Assembly: GCA_003577305.1 (NCBI GenBank)
Contig: QEVL01000037.1
Location: 1 to 35,124 of the forward strand
Reading direction: 5' to 3'
Length of the DNA stretch: 35,124 nt
DNA from: Burkholderiales bacterium
Lineage (GTDB): Bacteria > Pseudomonadota > Gammaproteobacteria > Burkholderiales > Burkholderiaceae_E
The position numbers and the translations under genes are program-made. Of the stretch, positions 8,343-16,510 are shown piece by piece; within the stretch, counting starts at the first letter, position 1, and each line of letters opens with the position of its first letter. The notes beneath the pieces were generated by a model. The model was given only the letters and a program-made list of their open reading frames with translations. It was not told where the DNA came from and ran no database searches.

Positions 8343-11300
8343 CTAACCGTGCAGCGCCTGCAGTGCCCTCTGCAGGCGCTTGACCGAGACCGGCATCGGC
8401 GTGCGCAGTTCCTGCGCGAACAGCGAGACGCGCAACTCCTCGAGAAGCCAGCGCAGTTCCTCCAGCCGGGCGTCGGACTGGCCGCGTCGCTGCGCCGACA
8501 GGCGCCGCCAGGCCTGCAGCAGCGGCGCCAGCTCGGCCGCCTTCTGCGCGTCGCGCGCCGGATCGTTGCGCAGCTTCTCGAGCCTGAGTTCGATCGCCTT
8601 CAGGTAGCGCGGCAGGTGGCGCAGTTGCGCCGGCGGCGTCGCGGTGACGAAGCGCTTCGGCATCAGCGCACGCAATTGCGCGTCGATGTCGGCGACGACC
8701 GTGGCGGGCGGCTTCGCCGCGCCCAGCCTGCGCAGCGCCGCCGCATGCGCCGACAGGATCTCCGCGACCGTGCGCGCCAGCTCCTGCCCCACCAGGTTCA
8801 GCCGCGAGCGGGCCTGCGCCACGCGTGCGGCGAAAGCCTCTGCGTCGGCAGGCAGCGAATCGGCCATGCAGGCGCGTTCGATCGAGGCCTCGACCAGTTC
8901 GCGCCGCAGGTCCTCGGCGCCGCCGAAGCCCGCGTAGAGCAGCGACATCCGCTGGAACTCGGGGATGTGCTTCTCGAAGTATTTCAGCGGTTCGCGCAGG
9001 GCGATCGCGAACAGCCGCCGCAGCCCGGCGCGATGCGTCGCCGCCGCCTGTGCCGGATCGTCGAACAACCGCAGTTCCACCGCCTCGCCGACGTCGACCA
9101 GCGCCGGATAGCCGATCACGGTCTGCTCGCGCCCGCCCACGCATTGCTCGAGCTCCATCAGCTCGGGCAGCGCGCCGAACGACCAGTCGGTGTGGCGTTG
9201 GCCCGCAGCCGAGGTTGCCATTGCGGCCACAGTCGCGGTGTCGGGCGCGGTGTCGGGCGCCGCGGCGGGCGCGGTGGCGGCCGCGGCGCCATCGGCTGCG
9301 CCCACCGCCTTCGCCGCCTTCGCCGCCAGCGCCGCGAACGCCGCCTGGAATGCGCCCTGCGCGCGCGGGCCGTGCTCGGCACGCAGCGCCGCGAGCTGGC
9401 GCGAGCTCGCGAGCACGGCGCCGTGCGCGTCGACCAGCCGGAAATTCATCGACAGGTGCGGCGCGAGCGTCTCGGGACGGAAATCGGCGGGCGACGCGCT
9501 CAGGCCCTTGTCCTCGCGCAGGTCTTCCACCAGCGCCTCGACCAGCGAACGGCTGCCTTCGCGCCCACGCCAGCGCTCGACGAAGCCTTCGGCCCACGCG
9601 GACAGCGGCACCAGATGCCGACGCAGCCGCTGCGGCAACGACTTCGCCAGCGCCTGCACCTTCTCCTTCAGCATGCCGGGCACCAGCCACTCGCAGCGCA
9701 GTGCGTCGACCTGGTTCAGCACCGCCAGCGGCACCGACATCGTGACGCCGTCGTCGCTGGCGCCGGGGTCGAAGCGGTATTCGAGGTCGAACTCCAGTCC
9801 GCGCATCACGAGGCGCCGCGGGAACGACTCGGCACCCACCGCATCGGCGCCTTTCCTGAGCAACGCGTCGCGCGACAGCAGCAGCAGGTCGGGGTCGGCA
9901 CGCGAGGCCTCGCGCCACCAGCGCTCGAGCGCCCGGGCCGAATGCACGTGCTGCGGAATGCGCGCGTCGTACCAGTCGTACAGGTCGCGCTCGTCGACGA
10001 GCAGCTCGGGGCGCCGGATGCGTTGCTCGAGCGCCTCGATCTCGGCCACGAGCCGCCGGTTGTGCTCGAAGAAGCGCAGGCGGCTGTCCCAGTCGCCGCC
10101 GACCAGCGCCTCGCGGATCATCAGCTCGCGCGACAGGCGCGGATCGATCGGCCCGTAGTTCACGCGCCGCTGCGCGTAGATCGTCAGTCCGTAGAGCACG
10201 CCGCGCTCGCTGGCCACCGCCTGGCCGGCGCTCTTCGACCATGCGGCGTCGGACCAGCTGCGCCGGATCAGGTGCGCGCCGGCGCGTTCGATCCAGGCCG
10301 GCTCGATGCGCGCCACGGTGCGCGCGTACAGGCGTGCGGTCTCGATCATTTCGGCGGCCATCACCCAGCGCGGCTGCTTCTTCGCCAGCGCCGATCCGGG
10401 GTGGATCGCGAACTTCGTCTGGTGGGTGCCGGAGTACTGCAGGTCGTCGGGGGCCTTGAAGCCGAGGTTGCCCAGCAGGCCGGCGAGCAGCGCCTGGTGA
10501 ATCGCCTCGAAACCGGCCGGGCTCGTGTTGGCGCGCCACTTCAGCGTGCGCGTCGCCTCGACGAGCTGCGCGTGCACGTCGGCCCACTCGCGCAGCCGGC
10601 GCGTCGACAGGAACTCGCGCCCGAGCCGCTGCGCGAGCCTGCGGTTCGATTCCTTCTCCGCCTGCGCCTGCACCCAGTAGTCCCACAGCTTCACGTACGA
10701 GAGGAAGTCGGACTTCTCGTCGGCGAAGCGCCGGTGCGCCTGGTCGGCCGCCTGCTGCGCCTCGAGCGGCCGCTCGCGCGGATCCTGCGACGACAGCGCG
10801 GCGGCGATCACCGCCACTTCGCGCAGGCTACCGAGCTCGCGCGCCGCGAGCAGCATGCGGCCGATGCGCGGGTCCACCGGAAGCTGCGACAGCTGCCGCC
10901 CGATCGCAGTGAGCTCGTGCGCCTCGTCCACCGCGCCCAGTTCCTGCAGCAGCGCGTAGCCGTCGGCGATCGCCTTGCGCGGCGGGGGATCGAGGAACGG
11001 GAACTGCTCGACGTCGGCCAGCCGCAGCGCCTTCATCCGCAGGATCACCGCCGCCAGCGACGAGCGCAGGATCTCGGGGTCGGTGAAGCGCGGCCGCTTC
11101 GCAAGATCGGCCTCGTCGTAGAGCCGGATGCACACGCCGTCGGCGACGCGTCCGCAGCGCCCGGCGCGCTGGTTGGCGGCGGCCTGCGAGATCGGCTCGA
11201 CCTGCAGCTGCTCCACCTTGCCGCGATAGCGGTAGCGCTTGACGCGCGCCAGCCCCGGGTCGACCACGTAGCGAATGCCGGGAACGGTGAGCGAAGTCTC

Positions 11301-12287
11301 GGCGACGTTGGTGGCCAGCACGATGCGTCGCCCGCGCGAGCCAGCGAACACGCGCTGCTGCTCGGCCGCCGACAGGCGCGAATACAGCGGCAGCAGCTCG
11401 ATCGGCCCGCGCGCCCAGGGCGAGCCGCTGCGCGCCGCGCTCTCGCGCGCGTGCAGCCGGCGCAGGTGCTCGGCGACGTCGCGGATCTCGCGCTCGCCGG
11501 GCAGGAACACCAGCACGTCGCCGGGCGCCTCGCGCCACAGCGTCTCGATCGCCTCGTCGATCCGCGACGGCAGGTCCGACTCGTCCTCGTCGTCGCGGTG
11601 GCGGTCGTCGAAGCCCTGGTAGCGGATCTCCACCGGATAGAGCCGCCCCGAGACTTCGATCACCGGCGCCGGCTCGATGCGCTCGCCCGCAGGCCCGGTG
11701 CGCCGCCCGAAATGCCGGGCGAAGCGCTCGGCGTCGATCGTCGCCGAGGTGATGACCAGTTTCAGGTCGTCGCGCCGCGGCCCTTCGATCAGCTGCTTCA
11801 GGTAGCCGAGCAGGAAGTCGATGTTCAGGCTGCGCTCGTGCGCCTCGTCGACGATCAGCGTGTCGTACTGCGCGAGCAGCGGATCCGACATCGTCTCGGC
11901 CAGCAGGATCCCGTCGGTCATCAGCTTGATCGTGGCGCCGGGCGACAGCGTCTCGTCGAAGCGGATCTTGTGGCCCACGTGCACGCCCGGAGGCGAGCCG
12001 AGTTCTTCGGCGATGCGCCGGGCCACCGAGGTCGCCGCCAGCCGCCGCGGCTGCGTGTGGCCGATCAGCCCGGCACGGCCGCCGCCGGCCATCGCGCAGA
12101 TCTTGGGAAGCTGGGTCGTCTTGCCCGATCCGGTCTCGCCGCAGACGATGACCACCGGATGGCGCCGGATCGCCTCGGCGATCTCGTCGCGGCGCGCCGA
12201 GACCGGCAGCGACTCGGGAAAGCGCAGCGCAGGCAGCGCCCGCAGCGGCGCCGCGGGCCGCTGCACGGTGCGCTGCCGGGAAGACAT
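8343..12287 (-). CDS. hrpA: ATP-dependent RNA helicase HrpA
   Basis: This 1314-residue DEAH-box helicase is close in length to E. coli HrpA (about 1300). HrpA unwinds RNA and has been linked to rescue of stalled ribosomes. The N-terminal motor shows Walker A GETGSGKT (50-57), motif Ia TQPRRLAA, DEAH (147-150), motif III TSAT and motif VI QRAGRCGR. These are followed by the helicase-associated and OB-fold domains and the long C-terminal region typical of HrpA. An Ala/Thr/Pro-rich insert encoded around 9190-9300 is low-complexity and not expected to be conserved. The start is ATG 12287, with no Shine-Dalgarno sequence. A TATAAT box ends eight bases before it. It is divergent from argA across 22 bases, and the stop is TAG. 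Confidence 0.95.
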   Translation of the reverse strand: MSSRQRTVQRPAAPLRALPALRFPESLPVSARRDEIAEAIRRHPVVIVCGETGSGKTTQLPKICAMAGGGRAGLIGHTQPRRLAATSVARRIAEELGSPPGVHVGHKIRFDETLSPGATIKLMTDGILLAETMSDPLLAQYDTLIVDEAHERSLNIDFLLGYLKQLIEGPRRDDLKLVITSATIDAERFARHFGRRTGPAGERIEPAPVIEVSGRLYPVEIRYQGFDDRHRDDEDESDLPSRIDEAIETLWREAPGDVLVFLPGEREIRDVAEHLRRLHARESAARSGSPWARGPIELLPLYSRLSAAEQQRVFAGSRGRRIVLATNVAETSLTVPGIRYVVDPGLARVKRYRYRGKVEQLQVEPISQAAANQRAGRCGRVADGVCIRLYDEADLAKRPRFTDPEILRSSLAAVILRMKALRLADVEQFPFLDPPPRKAIADGYALLQELGAVDEAHELTAIGRQLSQLPVDPRIGRMLLAARELGSLREVAVIAAALSSQDPRERPLEAQQAADQAHRRFADEKSDFLSYVKLWDYWVQAQAEKESNRRLAQRLGREFLSTRRLREWADVHAQLVEATRTLKWRANTSPAGFEAIHQALLAGLLGNLGFKAPDDLQYSGTHQTKFAIHPGSALAKKQPRWVMAAEMIETARLYARTVARIEPAWIERAGAHLIRRSWSDAAWSKSAGQAVASERGVLYGLTIYAQRRVNYGPIDPRLSRELMIREALVGGDWDSRLRFFEHNRRLVAEIEALEQRIRRPELLVDERDLYDWYDARIPQHVHSARALERWWREASRADPDLLLLSRDALLRKGADAVGAESFPRRLVMRGLEFDLEYRFDPGASDDGVTMSVPLAVLNQVDALRCEWLVPGMLKEKVQALAKSLPQRLRRHLVPLSAWAEGFVERWRGREGSRSLVEALVEDLREDKGLSASPADFRPETLAPHLSMNFRLVDAHGAVLASSRQLAALRAEHGPRAQGAFQAAFAALAAKAAKAVGAADGAAAATAPAAAPDTAPDTATVAAMATSAAGQRHTDWSFGALPELMELEQCVGGREQTVIGYPALVDVGEAVELRLFDDPAQAAATHRAGLRRLFAIALREPLKYFEKHIPEFQRMSLLYAGFGGAEDLRRELVEASIERACMADSLPADAEAFAARVAQARSRLNLVGQELARTVAEILSAHAAALRRLGAAKPPATVVADIDAQLRALMPKRFVTATPPAQLRHLPRYLKAIELRLEKLRNDPARDAQKAAELAPLLQAWRRLSAQRRGQSDARLEELRWLLEELRVSLFAQELRTPMPVSVKRLQRALQALHG

Positions 12288-12295
12288 GGGCCGAA

Positions 12296-12303
12296 ATTAT
12301 AAT
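12296..12303. promoter_or_regulatory. Palindromic bidirectional -10 element between hrpA and argA
   Basis: The octamer ATTATAAT is its own reverse complement, so it presents a perfect TATAAT to both strands (12298-12303 plus, 12301-12296 minus). The plus-strand box ends six bases before the argA ATG at 12310. The minus-strand box ends eight bases before the hrpA ATG at 12287. It is the only AT-rich patch between these two GC-rich genes. No good -35 hexamer is present on either side; the plus-strand candidate CTGCCG matches only three of six bases. The call is inference from sequence alone. Confidence 0.6.
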
Positions 12304-12309
12304 GACGCG

Positions 12310-13728
12310 ATGAATGCCCCCGCACAGCCTGCCGCCCAGGCCTCCGCTGCCGCCGAGCCCAGCGCCGCCGGCAACCCCGGCGACCCCGCCGCCGCCGCCG
12401 GCACGACGCCCGGCGCCTCGCCGGAGCAGGCGCAATTCGTCGCCTGGCTGCGCCTGGTCGCGCCCTACATCCACGCGTTCCGCGGCAAGACTTTCGTGGT
12501 CGCGGTGCCCGGCGAGCTGATCCAGGCGGGCTCGCTCAATGCGCTGGTGCAAGACCTCAGCCTGCTGCACGCGATGGGCATGCGCATCGTGCTGGTGCAC
12601 GGCTCGCGGCCGCAGGTCAACGAGCAGCTGAGGCTGCGCGGCGTGCAGGCGCACTACGCCGAAGGGCTGCGCATCACCGACCCGGTGGCGCTCGAGTGCG
12701 CCAAGGAAGCGTCGGGCGAAATCCGCCTCGACCTCGAAGCCGCGTTCTCGCAGGGGCTGCCGAACACGCCGATGGCGCACTCCGCGGTGCGGGTGGTTTC
12801 GGGCAACCTGGTCACGGCGCGGCCGGTCGGCATCGTCGACGGCGTCGACTACCAGCAGACCGGGCTGGTGCGCAAGATCGACGTGCAGACGATCCGTTTC
12901 GCGCTCAACAGCGGCGCGATGGTGCTGCTGTCGCCGCTGGGCTATTCGCCCACCGGCGAGGCGTTCAACCTGAGCATGGAAGACGTCGCCGCCAGCACCG
13001 CGATCGCGCTCGACGCCGACAAGCTGATCGTGCTGGCCGAAACCGGCGGCGTCTTCGATGCCGACGGCAGCCTGCGCCGCGAAGTCTCCGAAGCCGAAAC
13101 CAAGGCGCTGCTCGCGGCCGGCACGCTGCCCGAAGACACCGCCTTCACGCTGCGCCACGCGCTGCGCGCCTGCGAGGGGGGCGTCGCACGCGCGCACATC
13201 ATTCCATACGGGCTCGACGGCAGCGTGCTGCTCGAGCTCTTCCAGCACGACGGCGTGGGCACGATGCTCGTCGAGGAAACCCTGGAAGCGCTGCGCGAGG
13301 CCGGCCCCGACGACGTCGGCGGACTGCTCGCGCTGCTGCGCCCGCTCGAGGAAGACGGCACGCTGGTGCGCCGCGACCGCGGCCTGATCGAGCGCGAGAT
13401 CGCCAACTTCACCGTGATCGAGCACGACGGCGTGATCTTCGGCTGCGCCGCGCTGTACGCGTTTCCCGAAGAAGGCATCGGCGAGATGGCGGCGCTCGCG
13501 GTCAACCCGCAGGTGCAGGGACGCGGCGACGGCGAGCGGCTGCTGCAGCGCATCGAGCAGCGCGCGCGCGCCGCAGGGTTGAAGAGGGTATTCGTGCTCA
13601 CCACGCGTACCATGCACTGGTTCCTCAAGCGCGGCTTCGTGCTCGCTTCGGTCGACCAGCTGCCGAAGCAACGCCGCGGCCTGTACAACTGGCAACGCAA
13701 GTCACTGGTGCTGATCAAGCAACTGTAG
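12310..13728 (+). CDS. argA: Amino-acid N-acetyltransferase (N-acetylglutamate synthase)
   Basis: This 472-residue enzyme acetylates glutamate with acetyl-CoA, the first step of arginine synthesis in the cytoplasm. An Ala/Pro-rich N-terminal stretch of about 40 residues precedes the amino-acid-kinase-like domain, which includes [15 protein letters not shown]. The C-terminal GNAT acetyltransferase domain has [20 protein letters not shown], the acetyl-CoA binding signature, and ends in FLKRGF and [10 protein letters not shown]. Length and order match classical ArgA. The start is taken as ATG 12310. An upstream in-frame ATG at 12286 would overlap the divergent hrpA start and the shared -10 box, so it is unlikely. 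No Shine-Dalgarno sequence is visible. The yggX gene follows eight bases after the stop. Confidence 0.95.
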   Translation: MNAPAQPAAQASAAAEPSAAGNPGDPAAAAGTTPGASPEQAQFVAWLRLVAPYIHAFRGKTFVVAVPGELIQAGSLNALVQDLSLLHAMGMRIVLVHGSRPQVNEQLRLRGVQAHYAEGLRITDPVALECAKEASGEIRLDLEAAFSQGLPNTPMAHSAVRVVSGNLVTARPVGIVDGVDYQQTGLVRKIDVQTIRFALNSGAMVLLSPLGYSPTGEAFNLSMEDVAASTAIALDADKLIVLAETGGVFDADGSLRREVSEAETKALLAAGTLPEDTAFTLRHALRACEGGVARAHIIPYGLDGSVLLELFQHDGVGTMLVEETLEALREAGPDDVGGLLALLRPLEEDGTLVRRDRGLIEREIANFTVIEHDGVIFGCAALYAFPEEGIGEMAALAVNPQVQGRGDGERLLQRIEQRARAAGLKRVFVLTTRTMHWFLKRGFVLASVDQLPKQRRGLYNWQRKSLVLIKQL

Positions 13729-13736
13729 GAGTCCGG

Positions 13737-14009
13737 ATGTCGAGAACGGTGTTCTGCATCAAGCTGCAGCGCGAGGCCGAAGGCCTCGATTTCCCGCCCT
13801 ATCCGGGCGAGCTCGGCAAGCGGCTCTACGAAAACGTCTCGAAGGAGGCCTGGCAGGGCTGGATCAGGCACCAGACGATGCTGGTCAACGAGAACCGGCT
13901 GAACCTGGCCGACGCGCGCGCCCGCAAGTACCTGGCCACGCAGCTCGAAGCGTATTTCTTCGGCGAAGGCTCGGAGATGCCGCCGGGCTACGTTCCGCCG
14001 AAATCCTGA
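13737..14009 (+). CDS. yggX: Oxidative damage protection protein YggX (Fe(II) trafficking protein)
   Basis: This 90-residue cytoplasmic protein is of the YggX family, which protects iron-sulfur clusters from oxidation and has been proposed to handle ferrous iron. The start [11 protein letters not shown] has the family's conserved cysteine at residue 7, followed by [20 protein letters not shown] and [15 protein letters not shown], all diagnostic. The Shine-Dalgarno AGGAG (13728-13732) begins on the last base of the argA stop codon, so the gene is almost certainly cotranscribed with argA. Its length equals the family norm. Confidence 0.95.
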   Translation: MSRTVFCIKLQREAEGLDFPPYPGELGKRLYENVSKEAWQGWIRHQTMLVNENRLNLADARARKYLATQLEAYFFGEGSEMPPGYVPPKS

Positions 14010-14024
14010 GAGTGAAACGATGCG

Positions 14025-14042
14025 CGGCGCGCGTTCGCGCCG
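14025..14042. terminator. Possible bidirectional hairpin between convergent yggX and the methyltransferase gene
   Basis: CGGCGCG pairs perfectly with CGCGCCG across a CGTT loop, and the flanking GCG/CGC bases could extend the stem. It lies in the 46-base gap between two convergent genes. Neither strand has a U-run after the stem, so it may act only weakly, or as a transcript-end stabiliser. Confidence 0.35.
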
Positions 14043-14055
14043 CCGCGCACGAGCC

Positions 14056-14643
14056 TCAGCGCTTGCGCCAGCGATAGACCCGCATCGGCGGAATGTTCAG
14101 GAACTCGGCCGACACCTCGGGCTCGCCGAGGATCGGCTTCGCGCGCTCGGCCACCGCGGCCCGGAACTGGTAGGCGACGAAGCGCCCGCCCGGCGCGAGC
14201 ACGTCGCGGATCGCCTCGATGATGCGCGTGCCCACCTCGTGCGGCATCGTCGAGAACGGAATGCCCGACAGGATCGCATCGGGCGGACGCAGCCGGTGCG
14301 CCACGATCACCTCGGCCAGCTGTTCGGCACTGCCCTGGTGCACGATCAGCCGCCGGTCGTCGATCTCGCGAATGTGGTCGGCGAAGGCCGGATCGAGTTC
14401 GATCGCCAGCAGCGTGGCCGACTCCGGCATCGCGGCCAGGATCGCCCGCGTGGTGCCGCCGGTGCCCGGGCCGAGCTCGATCACCGACTGCGCCTGCGCC
14501 ACGCCGGCCATGCGCACCATCTTTCGCTCGAGGAAGCGTGAACTCGGGATCACCGAGCCGACGTCGCGCGGCTGGCGCAGGAAACCCTTCAGGAACGCAA
14601 GCCGGTCGTCTTGCTGCGGCCGCAGCGTCTCGAAACGAAACAT
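14056..14643 (-). CDS. Class I SAM-dependent methyltransferase, PmtA-like (phospholipid N-methyltransferase family)
   Basis: This 195-residue protein has the SAM-binding motif I VIELGPGTGGTTRAIL and the post-II acidic residue in LLAIELDPAF. Its ILSGIPFSTMP resembles the motif of PmtA and rRNA dimethyltransferase-like enzymes. Members act on phosphatidylethanolamine at the membrane or on unknown substrates. The sequence fits the short soluble PmtA group (about 190-200 residues) best, but the substrate is inferred. A G-rich Shine-Dalgarno GGGGGGAG lies about eight bases before ATG 14643. rpiA lies 90 bases upstream on the same strand. Confidence 0.75.
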   Translation of the reverse strand: MFRFETLRPQQDDRLAFLKGFLRQPRDVGSVIPSSRFLERKMVRMAGVAQAQSVIELGPGTGGTTRAILAAMPESATLLAIELDPAFADHIREIDDRRLIVHQGSAEQLAEVIVAHRLRPPDAILSGIPFSTMPHEVGTRIIEAIRDVLAPGGRFVAYQFRAAVAERAKPILGEPEVSAEFLNIPPMRVYRWRKR

Positions 14644-14733
14644 CGCGCAATCTCCCCCCGGACGTGATGGGTCTTGTCGTATCGGTCTTGTGGAATCGCC
14701 CGGTTCGAGCCGCCCCGGACCGACCGACGGGCC

Positions 14734-15420
14734 TCAACCCCTCGCCCCGGACGCCGTGCGACGTTCGATGCCTGTCGGCGATGCAATGATAACCATGTCG
14801 GCCCCCGACCTTGCAAACAGGCCGACCGTGACCACGCCGGGCCACTGGTTCACTTCGGACTCGAAGCCGGCGGGGTCGTCGAGTTCGAGCCCCGCCACGT
14901 CGAGGATCTGGTTGCCGTTGTCGGTGACGAAGCCGGCGCGCGGCACGGGCCGCCCGCCGAGGCCGCGCAGCCGCGAGGCGACCAGCTCGCGCGCCATCGG
15001 GATCACTTCGACCGGCAGCGGAAAGCGCCCGAGGCGCTCGACGCATTTCGACGCGTCGACGATGCAGACGAAGCGGCGGCAGGCGGCCGCAACGATTTTC
15101 TCGCGGGTGAGCGCGCCCCCGCCGCCCTTGATCATGCACAGGTGCCGATCGATCTCGTCGGCGCCATCGACGTAGACCGGGATGCTGCGGCCCTCGGCGA
15201 GCACCTGGTTCAGGTCGAGCACTTCGATGCCGTTGGCGCGCAACCGGGCGCTGCTGCGCTCGGAGCTCGAGACCGCGCCGGCGATGCTCGCGCGACGCGC
15301 GCCGAGCTCGTCGATGAACATCTCGACGGTGGAGCCGCTGCCCACCCCGACGATCGCGCCGTCGACGAGCTCGTCGAGCGCCGCGCGGGCCGCGGCGCGC
15401 TTCAGTTCGTTCTGGTTCAT
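14734..15420 (-). CDS. rpiA: Ribose-5-phosphate isomerase A
   Basis: This 228-residue enzyme interconverts ribose 5-phosphate and ribulose 5-phosphate in the pentose phosphate pathway. Diagnostic stretches are [13 protein letters not shown] near the N-terminus (phosphate loop), YVDGADEID and [16 protein letters not shown] (active site), and GNQILDV. The length is typical (about 220). The start ATG 15420 lacks a Shine-Dalgarno sequence. The box TACACT ends six bases upstream. Confidence 0.95.
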   Translation of the reverse strand: MNQNELKRAAARAALDELVDGAIVGVGSGSTVEMFIDELGARRASIAGAVSSSERSSARLRANGIEVLDLNQVLAEGRSIPVYVDGADEIDRHLCMIKGGGGALTREKIVAAACRRFVCIVDASKCVERLGRFPLPVEVIPMARELVASRLRGLGGRPVPRAGFVTDNGNQILDVAGLELDDPAGFESEVNQWPGVVTVGLFARSGADMVIIASPTGIERRTASGARG

Positions 15421-15426
15421 CCGGAA

Positions 15427-15432
15427 AGTGTA
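15427..15432 (-). promoter_or_regulatory. Putative -10 box (TACACT) abutting the rpiA start codon
   Basis: On the minus strand TACACT is followed by six bases and then the rpiA ATG, so transcription from it would begin at the start codon. No clear -35 hexamer lies 16-18 bases upstream. It is reported because the same geometry occurs at EI24, hrpA and argA. Confidence 0.35.
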
Positions 15433-15520
15433 CCCGGCGCGCCGTGCCGTCCGCGAGCAGCCGCCCGGGCACGTAGCCGTGGCCGTTGCGGGTTACCGGT
15501 CTCGGCGGACGCTTCGCGCT

Positions 15521-16020
15521 TCATTGCATGACGCTGTGATACGCGGCCCCGGCGCGCACGCCGCGGATCGGCGGGACGCAGCCGCTGGCCAGGCGGGCGA
15601 GTTCGGAGATGCGCGCGATCGCCGCGGGAAACTCCGCCGCGGCGACCGGGCGCGCCAGCAGGAGTCCCTGCATCGCATGGAACTTCATGCCGGGCATCGA
15701 CACGCCGAGCAGGCGCACGAAGCTGCGATCGACTTTCAGCTTGCCGATCGGCAGGCGCGTCAGATACGAGAGCGACGAATAGCCGGTGCCGAAGTCGTCC
15801 AGCGACACGACGACGCCGAGGTCGCGCAGCGCCTGCAGCAACCCGGCAGTGTCGCCGTCGCGGGAATACAGGGCGATGCCGGCGCAGCCCGTGACGAAGC
15901 ACCCGGCGCCGGTGACGGTGAGGGGGCAGGCAAGGGTGTGCAGCAGCGCCTCGACGAGCGTGTCGATGTCCCAGGGGTCGAACGCCGCCGGCACCATGAT
16001 CGCGAATTCCTCGCCCGGCG
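15521..16020 (-). pseudogene. Remnant of a GGDEF-EAL cyclic-di-GMP signalling protein
   Basis: The minus-strand frame carries pieces of a GGDEF-EAL protein in the right order but with large parts missing. The GGDEF end is seen as [10 protein letters not shown] and [16 protein letters not shown]. It jumps in frame to [20 protein letters not shown] and [13 protein letters not shown] of the EAL domain, then jumps again to the EAL C-terminus [20 protein letters not shown]. By comparison with the family, the first junction lacks the end of GGDEF and the EAL motif itself, and the second lacks the segment with the catalytic AEGVE. No credible start codon with a ribosome-binding site is present upstream, where tRNA-His begins. 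It should have no diguanylate cyclase or phosphodiesterase activity. The upstream limit is approximate. Confidence 0.7.
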
Positions 16021-16179
16021 AAGGCGCCTGCTTCTGCTTCACGCTCGGCGAACCCGACCGTGCAGGCCGGGGCTCGCACGCGCCGGTTCGCGACGAAGCC
16101 GACCAGCGGGCCAGGACGTGCGAATGTATCGGCCGTGACCGCAGGGCGGCCGCAGGCGATTCGTTCACACGTCGGCAAA

Positions 16180-16255
16180 TGGGGTGGGCGATGGGATTCG
16201 AACCCACGACAACCGGAATCACAATCCGGGACTCTACCCCTGAGCTACGCCCACC
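16180..16255 (-). tRNA. tRNA-His (anticodon GTG)
   Basis: The minus strand folds into a cloverleaf with acceptor GTGGGCG/CGCCCAC, a D-arm starting GTAGCTCAG, anticodon stem CCGGA/TCCGG around loop TTGTGAT (anticodon GTG), and a T-arm with GGTTCGAATCC. The extra 5-prime G (-1, at 16255) opposite discriminator C is the identity feature of histidine tRNA. CCA is encoded (16182-16180). Confidence 0.97.
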
Positions 16256-16349
16256 ATCGGGATGGCCTGCCCGACAGGCGGGCAGAATTCCGTCGGGGCC
16301 GAAGGCGCGCTCGATGCCGGTTCGGATGCGGCTGACATCGAAAGCGCGA

Positions 16350-16426
<77 letters not shown>

Positions 16427-16436
16427 GAGGAACGAG

Positions 16437-16442
16437 ATTGTA
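16437..16442 (-). promoter_or_regulatory. Putative -10 box (TACAAT) for the tRNA-Pro/tRNA-His transcript
   Basis: On the minus strand TACAAT lies 10 bases before the first base of mature tRNA-Pro, leaving a few bases of 5-prime leader for RNase P to remove. The sequence between the box and the tRNA is moderately GC-rich. A matching -35 element is not obvious. Confidence 0.45.
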
Positions 16443-16481
16443 GCGCACTTCCGCGCGCACGCGGCCTGCCGTCCCGACTCC

Positions 16482-16510
16482 AGGCCCCGGACCGTGCGGA
16501 CCGCGGGCCT
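16482..16510 (-). terminator. Weak hairpin at the end of glmM
   Basis: AGGCCC at 16510-16505 (minus strand) can pair with GGGCCT at 16487-16482, enclosing a G/C-rich loop that contains a repeated CGGACCG. It starts on the glmM stop codon, upstream of the tRNA promoter. There is no U-tract, so termination by it is uncertain. Confidence 0.25.

Noticed and set aside
8349..12302. A 1317-residue open frame antisense to hrpA
   Set aside because: It is Arg/His/Gln-rich with no domain signal, as expected from the complement of a GC-rich gene with strong third-position bias. The same holds for the antisense frames over the ferredoxin oxidoreductase and carB.
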